A model generated the notes under the pieces. That model was given only the letters and a program-made list of their open reading frames with translations. It was not told the DNA's origin and made no database searches. Below are positions 1 through 11,429 of a DNA stretch of 64,000 bases, piece by piece. The stretch is taken from contig CM055104.1 of NCBI GenBank assembly GCA_029204225.1, positions 44,245,330 to 44,309,329 of the forward strand. Reading direction: 5' to 3'. The DNA comes from Diphasiastrum complanatum (taxonomy: Eukaryota; Streptophyta; Lycopodiopsida; Lycopodiales; Lycopodiaceae). How positions within the stretch are numbered: the first letter of the stretch is position 1; every line of letters starts with the position of its first letter. The translations under genes and the position numbers were made by a program.

Positions 1-206
1 GACAACAACAGGGCTACTGCCTTGTCATTCTTTTCTCTCCATTCTCGTAGCTCTTTGTCGGTGGTTGTAGGCATCTCTTCGGTGCCATCTACCCAGAGAA
101 ATAGCCCTTCTCCCTCTAGTATGAGAGAGGTCTTAACCTTCCATGTGAACCCTGATGAGTTGAGAATTGTGCAAATATTTGACTGCATGCTGCTTATTGA
201 TGCCAT
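1..206 (-). CDS. Ty1/copia gag N-terminus, partial (family C), runs off the window edge
   Basis: Reading leftward from the ATG at 206, an open frame begins MASISSMQSN and continues to the window edge. It includes a WKVKT stretch, LFLWVDGTEEMP and KELREWREKNDKA. The same motifs occur in the gag of the family C copy at 21999-22262, so this is the start of a copia capsid polyprotein, which packages element RNA into virus-like particles. The leader, primer-binding site and LTR follow in the order expected for a minus-strand element. No stop is seen in the part present; the rest lies outside the window. It is a retroelement gene, not a host gene. Confidence 0.7.
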   Translation of the reverse strand, partial: MASISSMQSNICTILNSSGFTWKVKTSLILEGEGLFLWVDGTEEMPTTTDKELREWREKNDKAVALLL

Positions 207-312
207 TGTCGTGAACTGTTCTTCAATCTATTTTCTTGGTCTCTTGTTTCGAATGTTTTTCTCTCGGATCTGATAGCTCTTAAGCTATATCAGCTCTCAG
301 ATATGAGCCTGT

Positions 313-325
313 GGCACTAATACCA
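313..325 (-). promoter_or_regulatory. Primer-binding site of minus-strand copia (tRNA-iMet type)
   Basis: The reverse complement reads TGGTATTAGTGCC, two mismatches from the plant copia consensus TGGTATCAGAGCC that pairs with the 3' end of initiator Met tRNA. It lies one base from an LTR edge that starts TGTTGAG, as expected for priming minus-strand DNA synthesis. Confidence 0.75.
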
Positions 326-326
326 C

Positions 327-930
327 TGTTGAGAAAAATTGAGGCCTAGATATGAGTTTGATTATGTCTAATGGTCTACTGTCTTCTATGACAAATCTAC
401 AATCCTCCAGAGCATGGACAGACACTGCTAATCTATTTTAGAATTTGTTTGTGCATTCAACAAGATGAAACTAGTGTGCGGAAGGAATAGTAACAGCTGA
501 TTATGAATAGATAACAATCGGACAATCAGGCATTCAATAATATTTAAAGATAAGAAAATCATCTACATAACATCAACTGTATCAACAGTGAATTTCTTGA
601 GTGCTGTTGTGACAAACCCACACAATGTGTCAGCATGAGAGGCACTATCTCTCTCACGAACTGTATATAGTCATCTCGCTTACTAGCAGACTTCTAGACA
701 TCGATGATGTCCAATCAAATAGATGTTCAAGACATCTATGTGATGTTCAACTTGTTCTCTCATGTTTGATCTGCTTATATAGATAGACGAAGAAGGTTTA
801 ATCTGATTTGAGATTACAAGAACGACTAATTAAGCACATCCTAATGGTATCCAGATTGTCCGTGGAGGGTGTTGACTTAGACAAAGCACAAGACTCACAA
901 ACATGTTCATTAGAGGAGTTCTAAATCCAA
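327..930 (-). repeat. 5' LTR of minus-strand copia, family C (outer edge approximate)
   Basis: The inner edge TGTTGAG lies one base from the primer site. Stretches match the family C LTR at 26634-27600, including gtgcattcaacaagatgaaa, the 'cacacaatgtgtcagcatgag' area and 'cttactagcagacttct'. Reverse-strand TATA-like sequence (ctatataagc) lies near 774-788. The outer end is not defined; I see no convincing TSD. From about 930 to 1085 there is only AT-rich sequence without a recognisable feature. Confidence 0.6.
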
Positions 931-1084
931 AAAAGACCCTTTGTAAAGATGCTTTTTATATTTTTTTTCTCAATTTTTTCTTACACATGGACCAATTAAA
1001 ACACTCAAATTTGAAATCTACGTAACGTAACTTTTTGAGTCCACATTTTGATTCCAGACTAAAAATGGCATTGAAAGTGTGGAT

Positions 1085-2810
1085 GGATTTAACATTCTTG
1101 ATGTTGATGTAAAGGATCCTACTTTGGATGGTGATGATGATGGACCTTCATCAAGTCAAAAGTCAAGGAGAACATCAAGGGAAAGATGAGTACCTTCAAG
1201 GCTCACATATGATGAAAAGGGTAAGCAAGTAGTTTCTAGAAATTATGTTGCTTTCCTAACCCTATTTTGATGAACCTACAATTGTAGATGAAGCAAGGAA
1301 ATAAGAGGAGTGGATCCAAGCAATGGATCTTGAGTATCAAGCTCTTATGAAGAATGGAACATGGAGATTGGTGGAGTTGCCTAAGGACAAGAAAGCTATT
1401 GCATGCAACTGGATCTTCAAGGTGAAGACAAACCAAGATGGATCTATCAACAAGTACAAGGCAAGGTTAGTGGCAAAAGGATATGCTCAACAACAAGGGA
1501 TTGACTATGATAAGACCTTTGCACCCATGGCAAAGATGGTAAGCATTCAAGTCATCTTCTCACTTGCTACACTTTATGAATGGGATCTATGGCAAATGGA
1601 CATTACAAATGCATTCTTGAATGGTGATCTTGATGAGGAAGTGTACATGGAGCAACCCAAGAGCTTCATTTTATCAACAAAGCCAAATCATGTGTGTCTA
1701 CTATAAAAGAGTTTGTATGGCCTTAAGGAAGCACCGAGGAGTTGGTATGCTGAGCTTAACACCTTTTTACTCTCTCAAGGCTTTGTTATGAGTGAGTATG
1801 ATCATTTACTTTATTATAGGTTTGTTGGAAATGATGTTACCATCTTGCTAATCTATGTGGATGATATCATCTTGAGTGGTGGAGACAATCAAGATGTGGA
1901 GGATATCAAGAGTGCTCTTAAGAAGGAGTTTGAAGTGCATAACATTTTGGGAATAGAAGTCATTAGATCTTCTCAATGTACTTTTATCTGTCAAGAGAAA
2001 TATGCTAATTCTATTCTAGAAATATTTCATATGGTAGATTCAAAAGCTAGTGATACACCAATGGAATCTCATGTAAAGCTAACTATAAGAGGTAGTGAAA
2101 GATCCTTCAAAGACATTACTCTCTATAGGAAGCTAGTTGGTTCACTCATCTATCTAGCCATTACTAGACCAGATCTAAGCTATTGTGTTGGAAGATTGAG
2201 TGAATTCATGCAAGATCCTAGTGAGGAGCATTGGAAGCTAGGAAAGCAAGTTTTGAGGTACATAATTGGAACTCGAGATTTTGGCATATTGTATGAGGGG
2301 TCATCGTCTAATATTTTTGGATTTTCAGATTTGGACTATGCTGGAGATGTAATGGATAGGAAATCCATTAGTGCTCATTGTATTCTCATAGGTGATGGAG
2401 CTATATCATGGATGTCGAAGAAACAAGCCACTATCTCATTGTCATCTAGTGAGGCCGAGTACAAAGCTCTTACACATTGCACAAAGGAGATGGTATGGAT
2501 CAAGAGGATGATCAAGGATCTTAACTTGCTGGATTTTTCAGAGAGCCCAATCATCTTTTGTGACAATCAATCAACCCAAAGGTTGGCAACCAATTCTATC
2601 CTTCATGCTAGGAGCAAGCATATTGAGGTGCAATACCATTTTGAAAAGGAGCAACTCATTGCAAAGGAGGTAGAGCTTCAACATGTGTCCTCAAGGGAAT
2701 GTGTAGCTGATATCTTCACCAAAGCATTGAGAAAGGACTTGTTCATGAAGCATAGGACTTCACTTGGAGTGTTATTAAAGTCTATGCTAAAACTAGTTGA
2801 AGAGGGAGTG
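1085..2810 (+). pseudogene. Ty1/copia polyprotein 3' half: post-integrase linker, reverse transcriptase and RNase H
   Basis: The main open stretch runs from 1323 to 2813. RT shows GTWRLVELP, the KARLVAKGYAQQQGIDY block, DVTNAFLNGDL-like sequence and the catalytic YVDD at 1854-1865. RNase H follows with FSDLDYAGD, SLSSSEAEY and CDNQST, giving the acidic residues of the active site, then the KHIEVQYHF and DIFTKAL signature that ends copia pol. A single in-frame TAA at 1704-1706, just before SLYGLKEAPRSW, interrupts the frame. Upstream (1085-1322) is the linker after integrase, also with stops. Gag, protease and integrase are missing, so the copy is 5'-truncated. The otherwise good RT-RH suggests modest age. 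A purine tract (2799-2810) and LTR follow. Confidence 0.9.
2799..2810 (+). promoter_or_regulatory. Polypurine tract
   Basis: GAAGAGGGAGTG lies directly before the LTR start TGAAAGATTC at 2811. This is the usual position for the primer of plus-strand DNA synthesis. Confidence 0.7.
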
Positions 2811-2998
2811 TGAAAGATTCAACTAGTTTGATCATATTTGTTATATTTTCATATTTGACAAATTGAGGCCAACTTTGTTTTAGACTTAGATTTTGACTTT
2901 TCAAAGTTCATTAGTCTAAATTTCATTTGAATAGACACTTTTTGAAAGTGCGGGAAAGTTAGAAGTCGAGTTTGAGTAGATTCAAATTTGAATGTCAG
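2811..2998 (+). repeat. Truncated 3' LTR of the preceding copia (family E)
   Basis: It starts TGAAAGATTCAACTAG and matches the LTR at 18876-19474 up to the phrase 'gagtttgagtagattcaa', then diverges. The TATA region of that family is missing here. About 190 of about 600 bases remain; the break coincides with the left end of the next element. Confidence 0.8.
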
Positions 2999-3299
2999 CT
3001 TGGCTTCAAGTAGCTCTCTTTGAATCAGACACATGCACCCAAAGTTTGCACTAGTCCGATCTCAACACGAACTGTCCCTTAGCGTCCATTCGAAATACCA
3101 AGTCTCTCATGCAAGACTCAACTTTCACAGTTCCTTTATTGATGAGCTGCCTTACACGTAACACAAGCCAGCGTACTCATATGTTTCCTCATCATTGTTG
3201 GTCCAGAGAAAGCCTATAACAAACTTTCCATTCCGCAAAAAAACTTGTCAACTTATTAGGTCCAAAGTACGCCAGTCTCCTCGTGTGAGTATGGTTAGG
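2999..3299. other. Unclassified spacer between two retroelements
   Basis: About 300 bases lie between the truncated LTR and the stop of the minus-strand ORF. No coding motif is seen. It may be the 3' untranslated part of element B; no 3' LTR matching its 5' LTR is found here, so B is 3'-truncated. Confidence 0.4.
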
Positions 3300-4376
3300 T
3301 CACCTTGAATTTGCCTTCGTTTTGATCAACTTACATTCAAAATTTGCCCCAAGAGCCTCGGCCTCCTTGCCTTGGATGGGCTTCCTCCATGCTTGATGAT
3401 GATCTTTGCTTTGAAAGTTCCACTTGCATGATGGATGCAAAATATATAGAGAAATATTAGGCTTCCAAGACTCATAAGGATCATGGAGATCAAGATCATA
3501 AGATGTGAAACAATGATGATTATCAAGATTGTGCTTTCTAGCTTGACTAGTCCACATACAATGAACTATATCCAAGATGGATCTAATCTTGATATCAAAG
3601 ACTATCTTGATCTTTTTTAGGCTAGTTACTCTCTCAAGGATGTAAGTGTCCACTTTGGATGCTTCACTTAATCTCAAGAGGAGTTTACAATTTGCCTCAA
3701 AACATGTGAAAACATGATTTTCAAAAAAGTGAGTACCAAGCTCAATCTTGTTCTTACTAGAACCAAGAGCATACTTTTGACAATACAATATCTTGCTTTC
3801 AAAAAGTATTGGAAACATATCTAAGTCAATAATGACAAGAAACATGTCCATACCATAAGCATCATACAAAACTAGTATAGCTTTTCTTGAACTTTGAGAT
3901 CCAAAAAAATCAATGAAGCAAGATAGCATTTCAAGCAAAGGAAGAGAAGCATATATGAATGTGTTGTAGTAGATACAACATGAAAGATGCCCCTCTTTTC
4001 CATGTAATGTGAGCCATAAATACTCGGCCATGTATCTTGAAGATCTTCTTGAAATCATATGAAGAAGAAACTCCTCCTCACACATTGGCCCCATCATAAC
4101 TTGAATACCTTCAAAAAAGATAACTTGTGATGCTTCTTGAGAAGCCTTGATCTCGGCCACTTCCAAGATTGAATCTTCATGCAATGTGACATTTCTATTC
4201 ACAATCACTTTTGAAATAGAGAGTGTAAAGACACTAAAGGCCTCCTTGATGGATGAGTATCCAATCATGATCCATGAGCTTGGATCATCCTTCCTCCTTG
4301 TTTCCAAGGGAATATGTGCAAAGCAAGCACTACCAAGTTTACTAAGGTGATCAACCTTAGGCTTCATCTTGAACAA
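3300..4376 (-). CDS. Conserved ORF of unknown function in chimeric copia element B (358 codons)
   Basis: Residues 4-67 resemble the C-terminal end of copia integrase: KPKVDHL, CFAHIP, WIMIGY, SKVIVNRNV. The remaining 290 residues do not resemble RT, RNase H or any domain I recognise. They are homologous to residues 265-530 of the ORF at 23833-25515 in element A. Shared blocks include ILEVAE, ASQVI, RRSS, LHGKE, CKLL-RLSEAS, IRSILD-VH and ESWKP. From residue 129 to 306 the two align without any gap. The protein is Cys-rich with hydrophobic blocks but has no clear signal peptide. The start is arbitrary: the real product may be a fusion with upstream gag-protease, which is now frame-broken. It replaces RT in the element. 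Function unknown. Confidence 0.55.
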   Translation of the reverse strand: MFKMKPKVDHLSKLGSACFAHIPLETRRKDDPSSWIMIGYSSIKEAFSVFTLSISKVIVNRNVTLHEDSILEVAEIKASQEASQVIFFEGIQVMMGPMCEEEFLLHMISRRSSRYMAEYLWLTLHGKEGHLSCCIYYNTFIYASLPLLEMLSCFIDFFGSQSSRKAILVLYDAYGMDMFLVIIDLDMFPILFESKILYCQKYALGSSKNKIELGTHFFENHVFTCFEANCKLLLRLSEASKVDTYILERVTSLKKIKIVFDIKIRSILDIVHCMWTSQARKHNLDNHHCFTSYDLDLHDPYESWKPNISLYILHPSCKWNFQSKDHHQAWRKPIQGKEAEALGANFECKLIKTKANSR

Positions 4377-5226
4377 GAGCTAAAATACTCCTCAAAGCTT
4401 TGATCTTCAATGAGAATTTCTTCTCAACATATGCTTTGAATAAGAAGGAATAATCATACACCATAATACTTGAAGAGAGAATATATGTGCATCTTGTGTG
4501 ATCATCCTCCTTTGAAATATTGGACATATAAGAAACATCAAGAGAGTTTGCACTCTCACTTGGATCCAATTTGTAGATGCCTTCAAATATTGATCCATAT
4601 GCAAGGATCTCACCATCCTTCTTAATCACACAATTGTCAATATTGAAATTGACATCAAAGCCACTATCAGGAAGTTGGCCAACACTTAAGATGTTCTTTG
4701 TAAGCTTTGGGACAAAAAGAACATTGTTGAGAAAGAGATCTTTAGAAGATGCAAGCTTCAAGGGAATAATCTCTACTCCTTCAATACTGCACTCATGCTT
4801 ACTTGCAATGTATATGGTCTTCTTGACTCCATCATAAGGCATAATAGATGAAAAAAAGTGCTTGGAGCCACACATATGTGAAGATGCTCCAGTATCAATA
4901 TACCATGAGTCATCCTTGTTGAAGGTGGAAGAGAAGAAGCTTGATGCCATAAGAGAGCCTTCTCCATCACTTGCAATATAGTCTTCTTTCTCAGTGGTGA
5001 TGTTGGCTTGATTGAGTTGATTCTTCTTCTTGAAGAAATTGGTCATAATGGCTTTTCTTGCCACAATAAAAGCACTTGATCTTCTTCTTCTTGAGATTTG
5101 AACTAGAAGCATGAGAGGTATCCGCCTCCTCTCCATCTTGGTCTTTAGATTTGTCATTAGAGAAGTGATGATGTTGCTTCTTACTCCTCTCTTTGTGCTT
5201 GGCAAATAGAACTTTGCCATCATCAT
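4357..5226 (-). pseudogene. Element B protease, pre-integrase and integrase remnant
   Basis: The minus strand encodes a copia aspartic protease with WYIDTGASSHM; the catalytic DTGA is at 4885-4896. The NVLFVPKLTKNILSVGQL signature and the pre-integrase segment ending YKLDPSES follow. Next comes a short integrase piece, FKAYVEKKFSLKIKALRS, which breaks off exactly where the second catalytic Asp should be. The HHCC finger and first Asp are also missing. This frame overlaps the start of the downstream ORF by 20 bases in another frame. The element cannot make a working integrase. Confidence 0.8.
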
Positions 5227-5756
5227 GATTGAGTGATAGCTTGTCCATCCTCAAGAGTTTGTACTCTTGTCTTGATTCTTCAGAAATAAGCACACTTTGA
5301 AGGGCCTCCAAACTTGGTAGCTCCTCCTTAATGGCATAGGATTGGACAAGGTTGTCATATTCATCTCTCAAGCATTGAGAATGAGTTGGACTAGCTCACT
5401 TTGATTGATTGAGTCACCAATACATGCAAGCTCCCTATGAATATCCTTGACTCTCAAAACATAATTACATGCACTCTCATCACTCTTTTGACTACTTTGA
5501 AAGATTTGATTTCTAAGAGTGAGGAGCCTAGAGGTGTTCTTAGGACATTCATCTTAAGGTAGTGGAGAGCCATCCTAGCTCTCTTCTTGTATTTTTGTAC
5601 TTCTTGAAGGACTTGAGGCTCCTCCTCAATCCGAAGTGCAATGTCCATCACATCTTGGAGTATCAAGATGGACTCCATCCTCAACTTCCATATTGAATAA
5701 TTGGAAGTAGACAATCTCTCACTTGGTTGCAACAAGTATGAACTCATTGAAGTCAT
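4991..5756 (-). pseudogene. Element B gag with zinc knuckle, frameshifted
   Basis: The likely start is at 5756 (MTSMSSYLLQPSERL), with the SNYSIWKLRM motif typical of copia gag. The frame is lost near 5460 and picked up at 5371, running through basic, His-rich sequence to the zinc knuckle CFYCGKKSHYDQF, whose last Cys is Phe in this frame. A frameshift there leads into the protease frame. Capsid function is therefore lost in cis. Confidence 0.75.
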
Positions 5757-6500
5757 GTAAAGTGGAGATAAATAAAAGTGATGAACAAAAAATGTTGCTT
5801 CTCTCTCACTATAGGATCAAATAATGGTGTGCTACCATCTCTTATGCAAGATCTTGCAACAAATTGTGAGATGATTCTCACTAGCTATCTCAATCTCTCC
5901 AAAACTAGATCTACTTCACATCAAATGATGGAGTATGGGAAAAGTTAGGATCAAACACTCTTAGCACGTGTGAAATACACTAATAAACCAAATTTGACTC
6001 AAATACAATGATATTGCATGAAACAAAATGTCTAAGATCTCAAAACAGTGCCTAGATCACATATAGATGAGATTGGTAAGGATTCAGCTGTGATTTTCGA
6101 TCAAACAGGCAATCTCTTCACCAAACCAAATGTGTCCACCCAGGTCTAGGTGCCCTAACTAACCCTCTTCAAAAGCTTATAACTTTTGATTGGCACAACC
6201 AAATGGAATGAAACTGATTGCATCAGAAACTAGACAAAAATAGCTTCAAAACAAGCTATCTAGCAAGATTTTTGGATCAACCATGAAAGAGAACTCCCAA
6301 ACTGAAATTGGATATTCCTCACACATGTCTGAGCACCTGATTCCGTACAGTACCAGGTCAGACCCAATCAATGTCCTATTGATCTCTTTTGATCCAAAAT
6401 TGGACAAGATAGCTAGGAAAATGGATCTTGACAATTTCTAGCTCAAGATTGATGAATAGTTTTCACTCAAATGGATCAAAATGCATGGTAACCTTAGGTA
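5757..6500 (-). other. Untranslated leader of element B
   Basis: About 740 bases lie between the primer site and the gag start, without a long open frame. This is the usual position of the 5' leader and packaging region of a copia RNA. Confidence 0.5.
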
Positions 6501-6513
6501 GGCTCTGATACCA
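6501..6513 (-). promoter_or_regulatory. Primer-binding site of element B
   Basis: The reverse complement is TGGTATCAGAGCC, a perfect match to the plant copia initiator-Met-tRNA primer site, directly adjoining the LTR that begins TGTTGAATTC on the plus strand. Confidence 0.9.
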
Positions 6514-7252
6514 TGTTGAATTCACGCATGTGGATTGTCCACAACATGTACTTGTGATCTCCTAAGGTGTGTAGATGCACTAAGATCAGGACTAGATTGA
6601 GATTCCAGATCAATCTTAGATCCTATGGCAAAAGCACACTACTACATGCATTCAATCACTTCCAACTCTCACTCACACGTGTGGGAAGTGTTCCAAAAGT
6701 ATTCTAAGTAAAAACAAGTTGCTCCCGTCGAGTAGAGAGAGAAAAACCATCATGAGCTCTCGGGTAGAGAGAGAAAGCTAGAAATTCAATGACACTCAAA
6801 ATCCACTCAATCTCAAAATCAATTAGCTTCAAAATGAGGAGTACAATGGTACTAGTAGATCCACGAGCTACCACTATGCTTAACTATGATTGGACCATAC
6901 TTTGACACCTCTTGATCCTATTGGACCATTGATCCATGCACCTCTTGATTCTATTGGACTATATTCAAGCACACCTCAATTTCCAATTGGACCTCACACG
7001 GTTCCACCTCTAAATCCTATTGGACCTCTTGGAATTCATCAAACAAAAGTATTACACTTGTCTACACTCTAATTGGCACAAGTTTAGCCTCTTACTCTAT
7101 TTTGGCTCAATAGTGGCATTACAAGTGGAAATGGATAATTTGCCATTTATGCCAAATTTGACTCTATCAACATTCTACACCTAAATGCTTGACTATAAAA
7201 TTCTTTGAGACCCCTATATCAAACATTTTGATTTACTTTACAATTCTCCACA
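6514..7252 (-). repeat. 5' LTR of element B
   Basis: It runs from TGTTGAATTC to TTCTCCACA (TG...CA). Its right end was set by comparison with the solo LTR at 35394-36102, which matches along its length. It contains about four tandem ~32-bp units around 6905-7030, each with an inverted CCAAT box (cctattggacc), and the palindrome CACACGTGTG near 6672 and at its right end. Confidence 0.75.
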
Positions 7253-8100
7253 CGTGGGAACATCCTCCACACATGTGAGATTCACTCACAAACTTCTATC
7301 ATAGAAAATACCAAGCTAGGTTTTTGCCAATTTCTCACAATTAGATCTTGATCTAGATGCTTTACACTATGATTTAAGCAAGAGCAATGGATGAAAAATC
7401 AAAAACATGGATGAGCGGCCTCACACGTGTGGAGGACAGTACTTGTACGGCCTGTTTACGGAGAGTAAAGTACATTAACATTCAAATGCATTTCATTCAT
7501 CAAAACTCAAGACAAATGTGGAAATCTCAACAAAACTAGAATGTGCCAATGTCACATCAACTTGTTATTGATTTAGTTGATCTCTTTATAGAACAAGTAC
7601 ATCCACGAGCTGTGTACTGTCCAACAGGTCTTCACACGTGTGAAGAGTGCCTAGTCATTCAGATCCACCAATGGAGTCATATGTGCTCATTTTCCAAAGT
7701 TGACTATTCTCTTTGGCTAGAAAACAAAAAGCTAGTCTTCCACATTTATAGGAATATTCCCTATAAAATAGGATCTAATGGAATGTTTCTATCTTATCTT
7801 CTAGAAGCTTATCCGCACGTGTGAATGGTATCTTGACATGAGTGAGTAATAACTCATTCACATGGAAGTTCAATCTATTTACAAAAAGTTTGACTAATTT
7901 GACCATTTTCAAGATTCTATTCAAAGGTCAATTTCACACTAGTGTAGATCAAGTTAAAACCAATCTAACTTAATAAAAATGACTTATGTACATTCTTTCA
8001 CACATGGGAACAGACTCCACACGTGTGAGATCCTATCAAGCTCAAATAACTTGAGATCTACAAGATACAACAAGTTGGAAGTGATATTTCAACACGTAGC
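7253..8100. other. Unclassified LTR-like sequence rich in CACGTG palindromes
   Basis: No coding motif is seen. CACGTG-type palindromes occur at about 7252, 7422, 7631, 7813 and 8017. Two similar arrangements occur, at 7249-7280 and 7998-8030, in which a CACACGTG/CACACATG box, 'ggaac' and a second palindrome follow one another. Part of it (7420-7510) shares words with the LTR at 19300-19370. It is probably old LTR material. Confidence 0.4.
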
Positions 8101-8118
8101 TCCTCGGCAACGACGCCA
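8101..8118 (-). promoter_or_regulatory. Gypsy (Athila/Tat-type) primer-binding site
   Basis: The reverse complement is TGGCGTCGTTGCCGAGGA, two changes from the TGGCGCCGTTGCCGGGGA primer site known from Athila-type plant Ty3/gypsy elements. It sits five bases from the TG edge of the next repeat. Confidence 0.75.
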
Positions 8119-8122
8119 AAAT

Positions 8123-8894
8123 TGTAGTGGGTTACTTTCCTTGCCTAACCTGAATCCAAGATCTAGTCAATCTAGCATCAAAGAGACAGAGTTAGTTGTC
8201 ACACGTAGGTTCGTTCCCATGAGAGCGATAGTTTAGTTCAGATTTCAACATGAATGGAGGATTCACATCTATCTCTACATCCATTAACCCTCATCTTTAA
8301 CACTACACATCCCTTAACACTTACAATCCCTTAGCACTACTCATCCACAACAGACATAGCTTACTCTTTCTCTCTCTCCCTTTCTCTCTCATAAAAAGTA
8401 TAATAACATACAATCTCAATAACACTCAGATCCAACAATTAGCAAAATCCAAATAAGCATGAGAGATGGAGAAAAAGTCATAGAGAGCAAGGACATTCAT
8501 CAATCCATTTCTGAAGAGAACCAATCTGCTTTATTGAAATGAGGAAATGAACATGAGGAGCAACTCGAGTTGGTCCCTTCTTATAGTAGAGAGGAGACCC
8601 CTGGCCTCTAAATCCTATTGGTCCAGTCTTGTCTCTCTTTTTACTCAAATTTAAAAAAGTGTGGGAACCATCAAAATTGGAGGAAAACCCAACTTTATTC
8701 ACTAACTTGACATTTAGGCCCTGCGACATTAAAAGTCCCGCAAAAAGGCCTAAAGTCCTTTTATTGACTTTTAACTAATCAATCAAATAACTGTGTGATC
8801 ATCGGGTTGGACTTACACACGCAAGGTGCCAAATCCCTCTCACTTATTAACTAGGGTTAGGGTTGCCTTGAGATCTGCAAACCCTCCAACAACA
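8123..8894 (-). repeat. Ty3/gypsy (Athila/Tat-like) 5' LTR
   Basis: It starts TGTAGTGGGTTAC beside the primer site; the far end is placed at the CA near 8894 (ccctccaacaaca) and is approximate. It includes pyrimidine-rich stretches and one inverted CCAAT box. No internal gypsy coding region of this element is present to the left, so it is a truncated copy. Confidence 0.6.
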
Positions 8895-8996
8895 TGTACC
8901 TTATAGACGAAAACCAATATGGTCCCCACACTGCCGAGCTACACATCCTATTGATGCTTGTCCATCATAGCGGCCTATCCAAGCACATACAATCCA

Positions 8997-9470
8997 ACCA
9001 TATGAAGAACACCCATCACAGTCTGGACATTCCCTGACTTATCATGAATACCCACCACAAAGTCCAGAACCATTAGCCATACAAGATGGCTATGCTGTTA
9101 TACAAGGGTTATTGCACACCAGATGTTTCATCTATGGTGAAACTGGCCACTTCATGGCTGATTGTCCAGTCAAGTCCAAGTACCATGCTGAGTGTCCTGA
9201 TTGTATCAGAAAACACAGTTTTAAAGACTATCCGAAACAACCAACTAAGATCCTACATGCCCGTCACGTCAGTTATGAATCACGATAGGATCCTCATGAC
9301 AACAACATGAGCACCATGGCAACCAACAATTACACCAACTGCTCAATCGACAAGTTTCTTGCAAACTTCTACATTACCGCACAATACACCAGTTCCATAA
9401 TGCAAAAAGACACTAATATGAAATGAGTCATTGTTGAAAGAAAGTGAAACCGATATTCTGTCATCTGCTA
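8997..9470 (+). pseudogene. Ty3/gypsy gag remnant with zinc knuckle
   Basis: In one frame a Pro/Tyr/Gln-rich linker leads to a nucleocapsid-like knuckle, CFIYGETGHFMADC (about 9122-9163), in which the second Cys is Tyr. A second Cys/His cluster follows (AECPDCIRKHSFKDY). Stops appear soon after. Gag zinc knuckles bind element RNA; this copy is not functional. Confidence 0.6.
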
Positions 9471-11429
9471 CAATGTCCAACCAAGAGCAACCTCCATAGG
9501 GAATTGATAGTTTTTCTCTCCTTATACAACCTCAAATCTATTTGTCTTTCCACATGCTGATAATATTTTCAATGTACCAATACACAATAAATCTATGATT
9601 CGGAAATCCAGATAGAGATTCGGTTCTGAATCTATTGCTCAAAGAGGTCCTCAGGACATAGCACCTCACCATACCTGCATCTCAAACTATATCTTACAAC
9701 ATCTACTATCAACAATGATAGATTTTAGTGTAACTAGCCCTGCCTTGTTTTGACGAGGGCATGTCAGAGTAAGTCACATTACTCTACAAAACAATGGAAT
9801 ATTGCAACTGTCAATGAAAATTATCAATGTCGATGAATGCAAGTTTTGTTCGACAAGTGCACTACAGTTGTCACTCTCTGTACAGTTTGTTTATTTCCTT
9901 GTTGCTCTTCATTTCTAGTGTGTGATTGATTTTTGCATGAGAAATACCTATTGCATGAGAGTCTTCCATAGAGCTCAAGCATACATTTTCATTCATATAT
10001 CCACCTTCAGATCACCTTGCACAGAGTTTACAATGTTTGCGCATACTGAAACTTTGAGAAATCTTTGTCACGTTAGAGTTGATTTCTAAATCTCATCGTC
10101 ATATTCATCTTTGAGTCAACTACAACAAGATTGAAACTAATTTAGTTAAAATTTGTTCAAACTTTACTCCAGTCACATGTTCAACGTGTTCCACACGTCG
10201 ATCCAATCCTAAACATGAACAGCTACAAGCAGCAACATTCCCACCAACATATTTTTTTTTGGGGGGGAAAGAGTGGATATGCTTGGATCCACTGGAGTAG
10301 TTACGCTACCAACAACAGCATCAGCAAGATCGACAGCCAAGGTCACAAGTCAAATATGAAAAGACAAGGCTAAAGATGACAGATGGGTAATCTGAAGAGA
10401 CTCAATCACAAGAAGTATTCCAGTCATGATGAAGATCCTTTTTGTAGTCTACTTTTTTTCATTTTTGGCTAAAATTTTGGCCGAATTTTGTGATTGTAAT
10501 TTTATAGGATTGTAGATCTCTGTCTGACTTGATTTTGAGCCAATTTGCAACCAATTTGGTTGAAAATTGAGAGAGATATGACAATTCTTGTGAAGGAGGT
10601 TAAAACTAGTTTTTGGTTGACATTTGGGAGAGAAGCCCTTCAACTTTTCATTTTTGAAGTTTTGCTTCTTTGATAATTTTTTTCCTATTTCTTCATTCTG
10701 AAGTTTTTGCTGGTTCATTTAAAAAAAAATCTGACCTAATCCTACCTTCGCACAACCCTAGCCCTACCTTCACAATTAGGTTAAAAAAATGCATAAAAAA
10801 AACAAAGAGACACTCTGGCCAATTTTTCTAACCCTAACCCCAGAGCCTAAATAAACATAAAAAAAAACTTCGCCTAAACCTAACCCTCCCCACGTGTACA
10901 CTACCCAACGTCACCACCATTGTACCCTCTCGTTCTCTCTCCTCATCCCTCTCTCCTCTCCTCTCTCTCTCTCTACGCGCTTGAGCCCCTCCTCGCGACC
11001 CCCCTGCTCTTTCCTCTCCCTTTCTCCCTGCCTGCCTACGATGTGCCTCAAGAATATTCAAAGCATATTCTGCTCCTCTATTCCAAGAAATTCTATTTTT
11101 TTCCGACTTTTCGAATTTCTTTTACGGTCTTGAAGTTTATCACGAGCATTCTAATGCACCACAAAAAAGTCGTAAAACAAAAAAAATCGTGAATTTTCAT
11201 AAATTTTTGCGGCTCTTACTTACCTGTTACGAGCAATCTAATGTTTCATAGAATCCAGATTTTATAGAAAACCAATTTGTAATTTTTTTTTATAGGCCTT
11301 ATATCTAAGTTTCTTTATTTTACATTTTTTTGAAACTCTATATCTTCTTCGTTTGAAGTCGGAATTTAATGATGTAAAAATGGAAATTGCTCAGTTCATT
11401 GTGTTGAGTATAGTGATCAAAGTTTCTGT
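9471..11429. other. No recognised gene; homopolymer runs and pyrimidine-rich tract
   Basis: No open frame with family features is seen. There is an oligo-T/oligo-G run at about 10251-10267, A/T-rich low-complexity DNA at 10440-10870, and a strongly pyrimidine-rich plus-strand tract at 10920-11035, preceded by a CACGTG box at about 10891. Short open frames over the pyrimidine tract exist in several frames and are compositional artefacts. Confidence 0.5.

Noticed and set aside
10800-10890. Telomere-like 'ccctaa' words
   Set aside because: Only isolated copies (ctaaccctaacccc); no tandem array, so not an interstitial telomere.
10834-11192. Overlapping open frames over the CT-rich tract, on both strands
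   Set aside because: Low-complexity Arg/Glu or Ser/Leu sequence produced by the pyrimidine run; frames disagree and show no motif.
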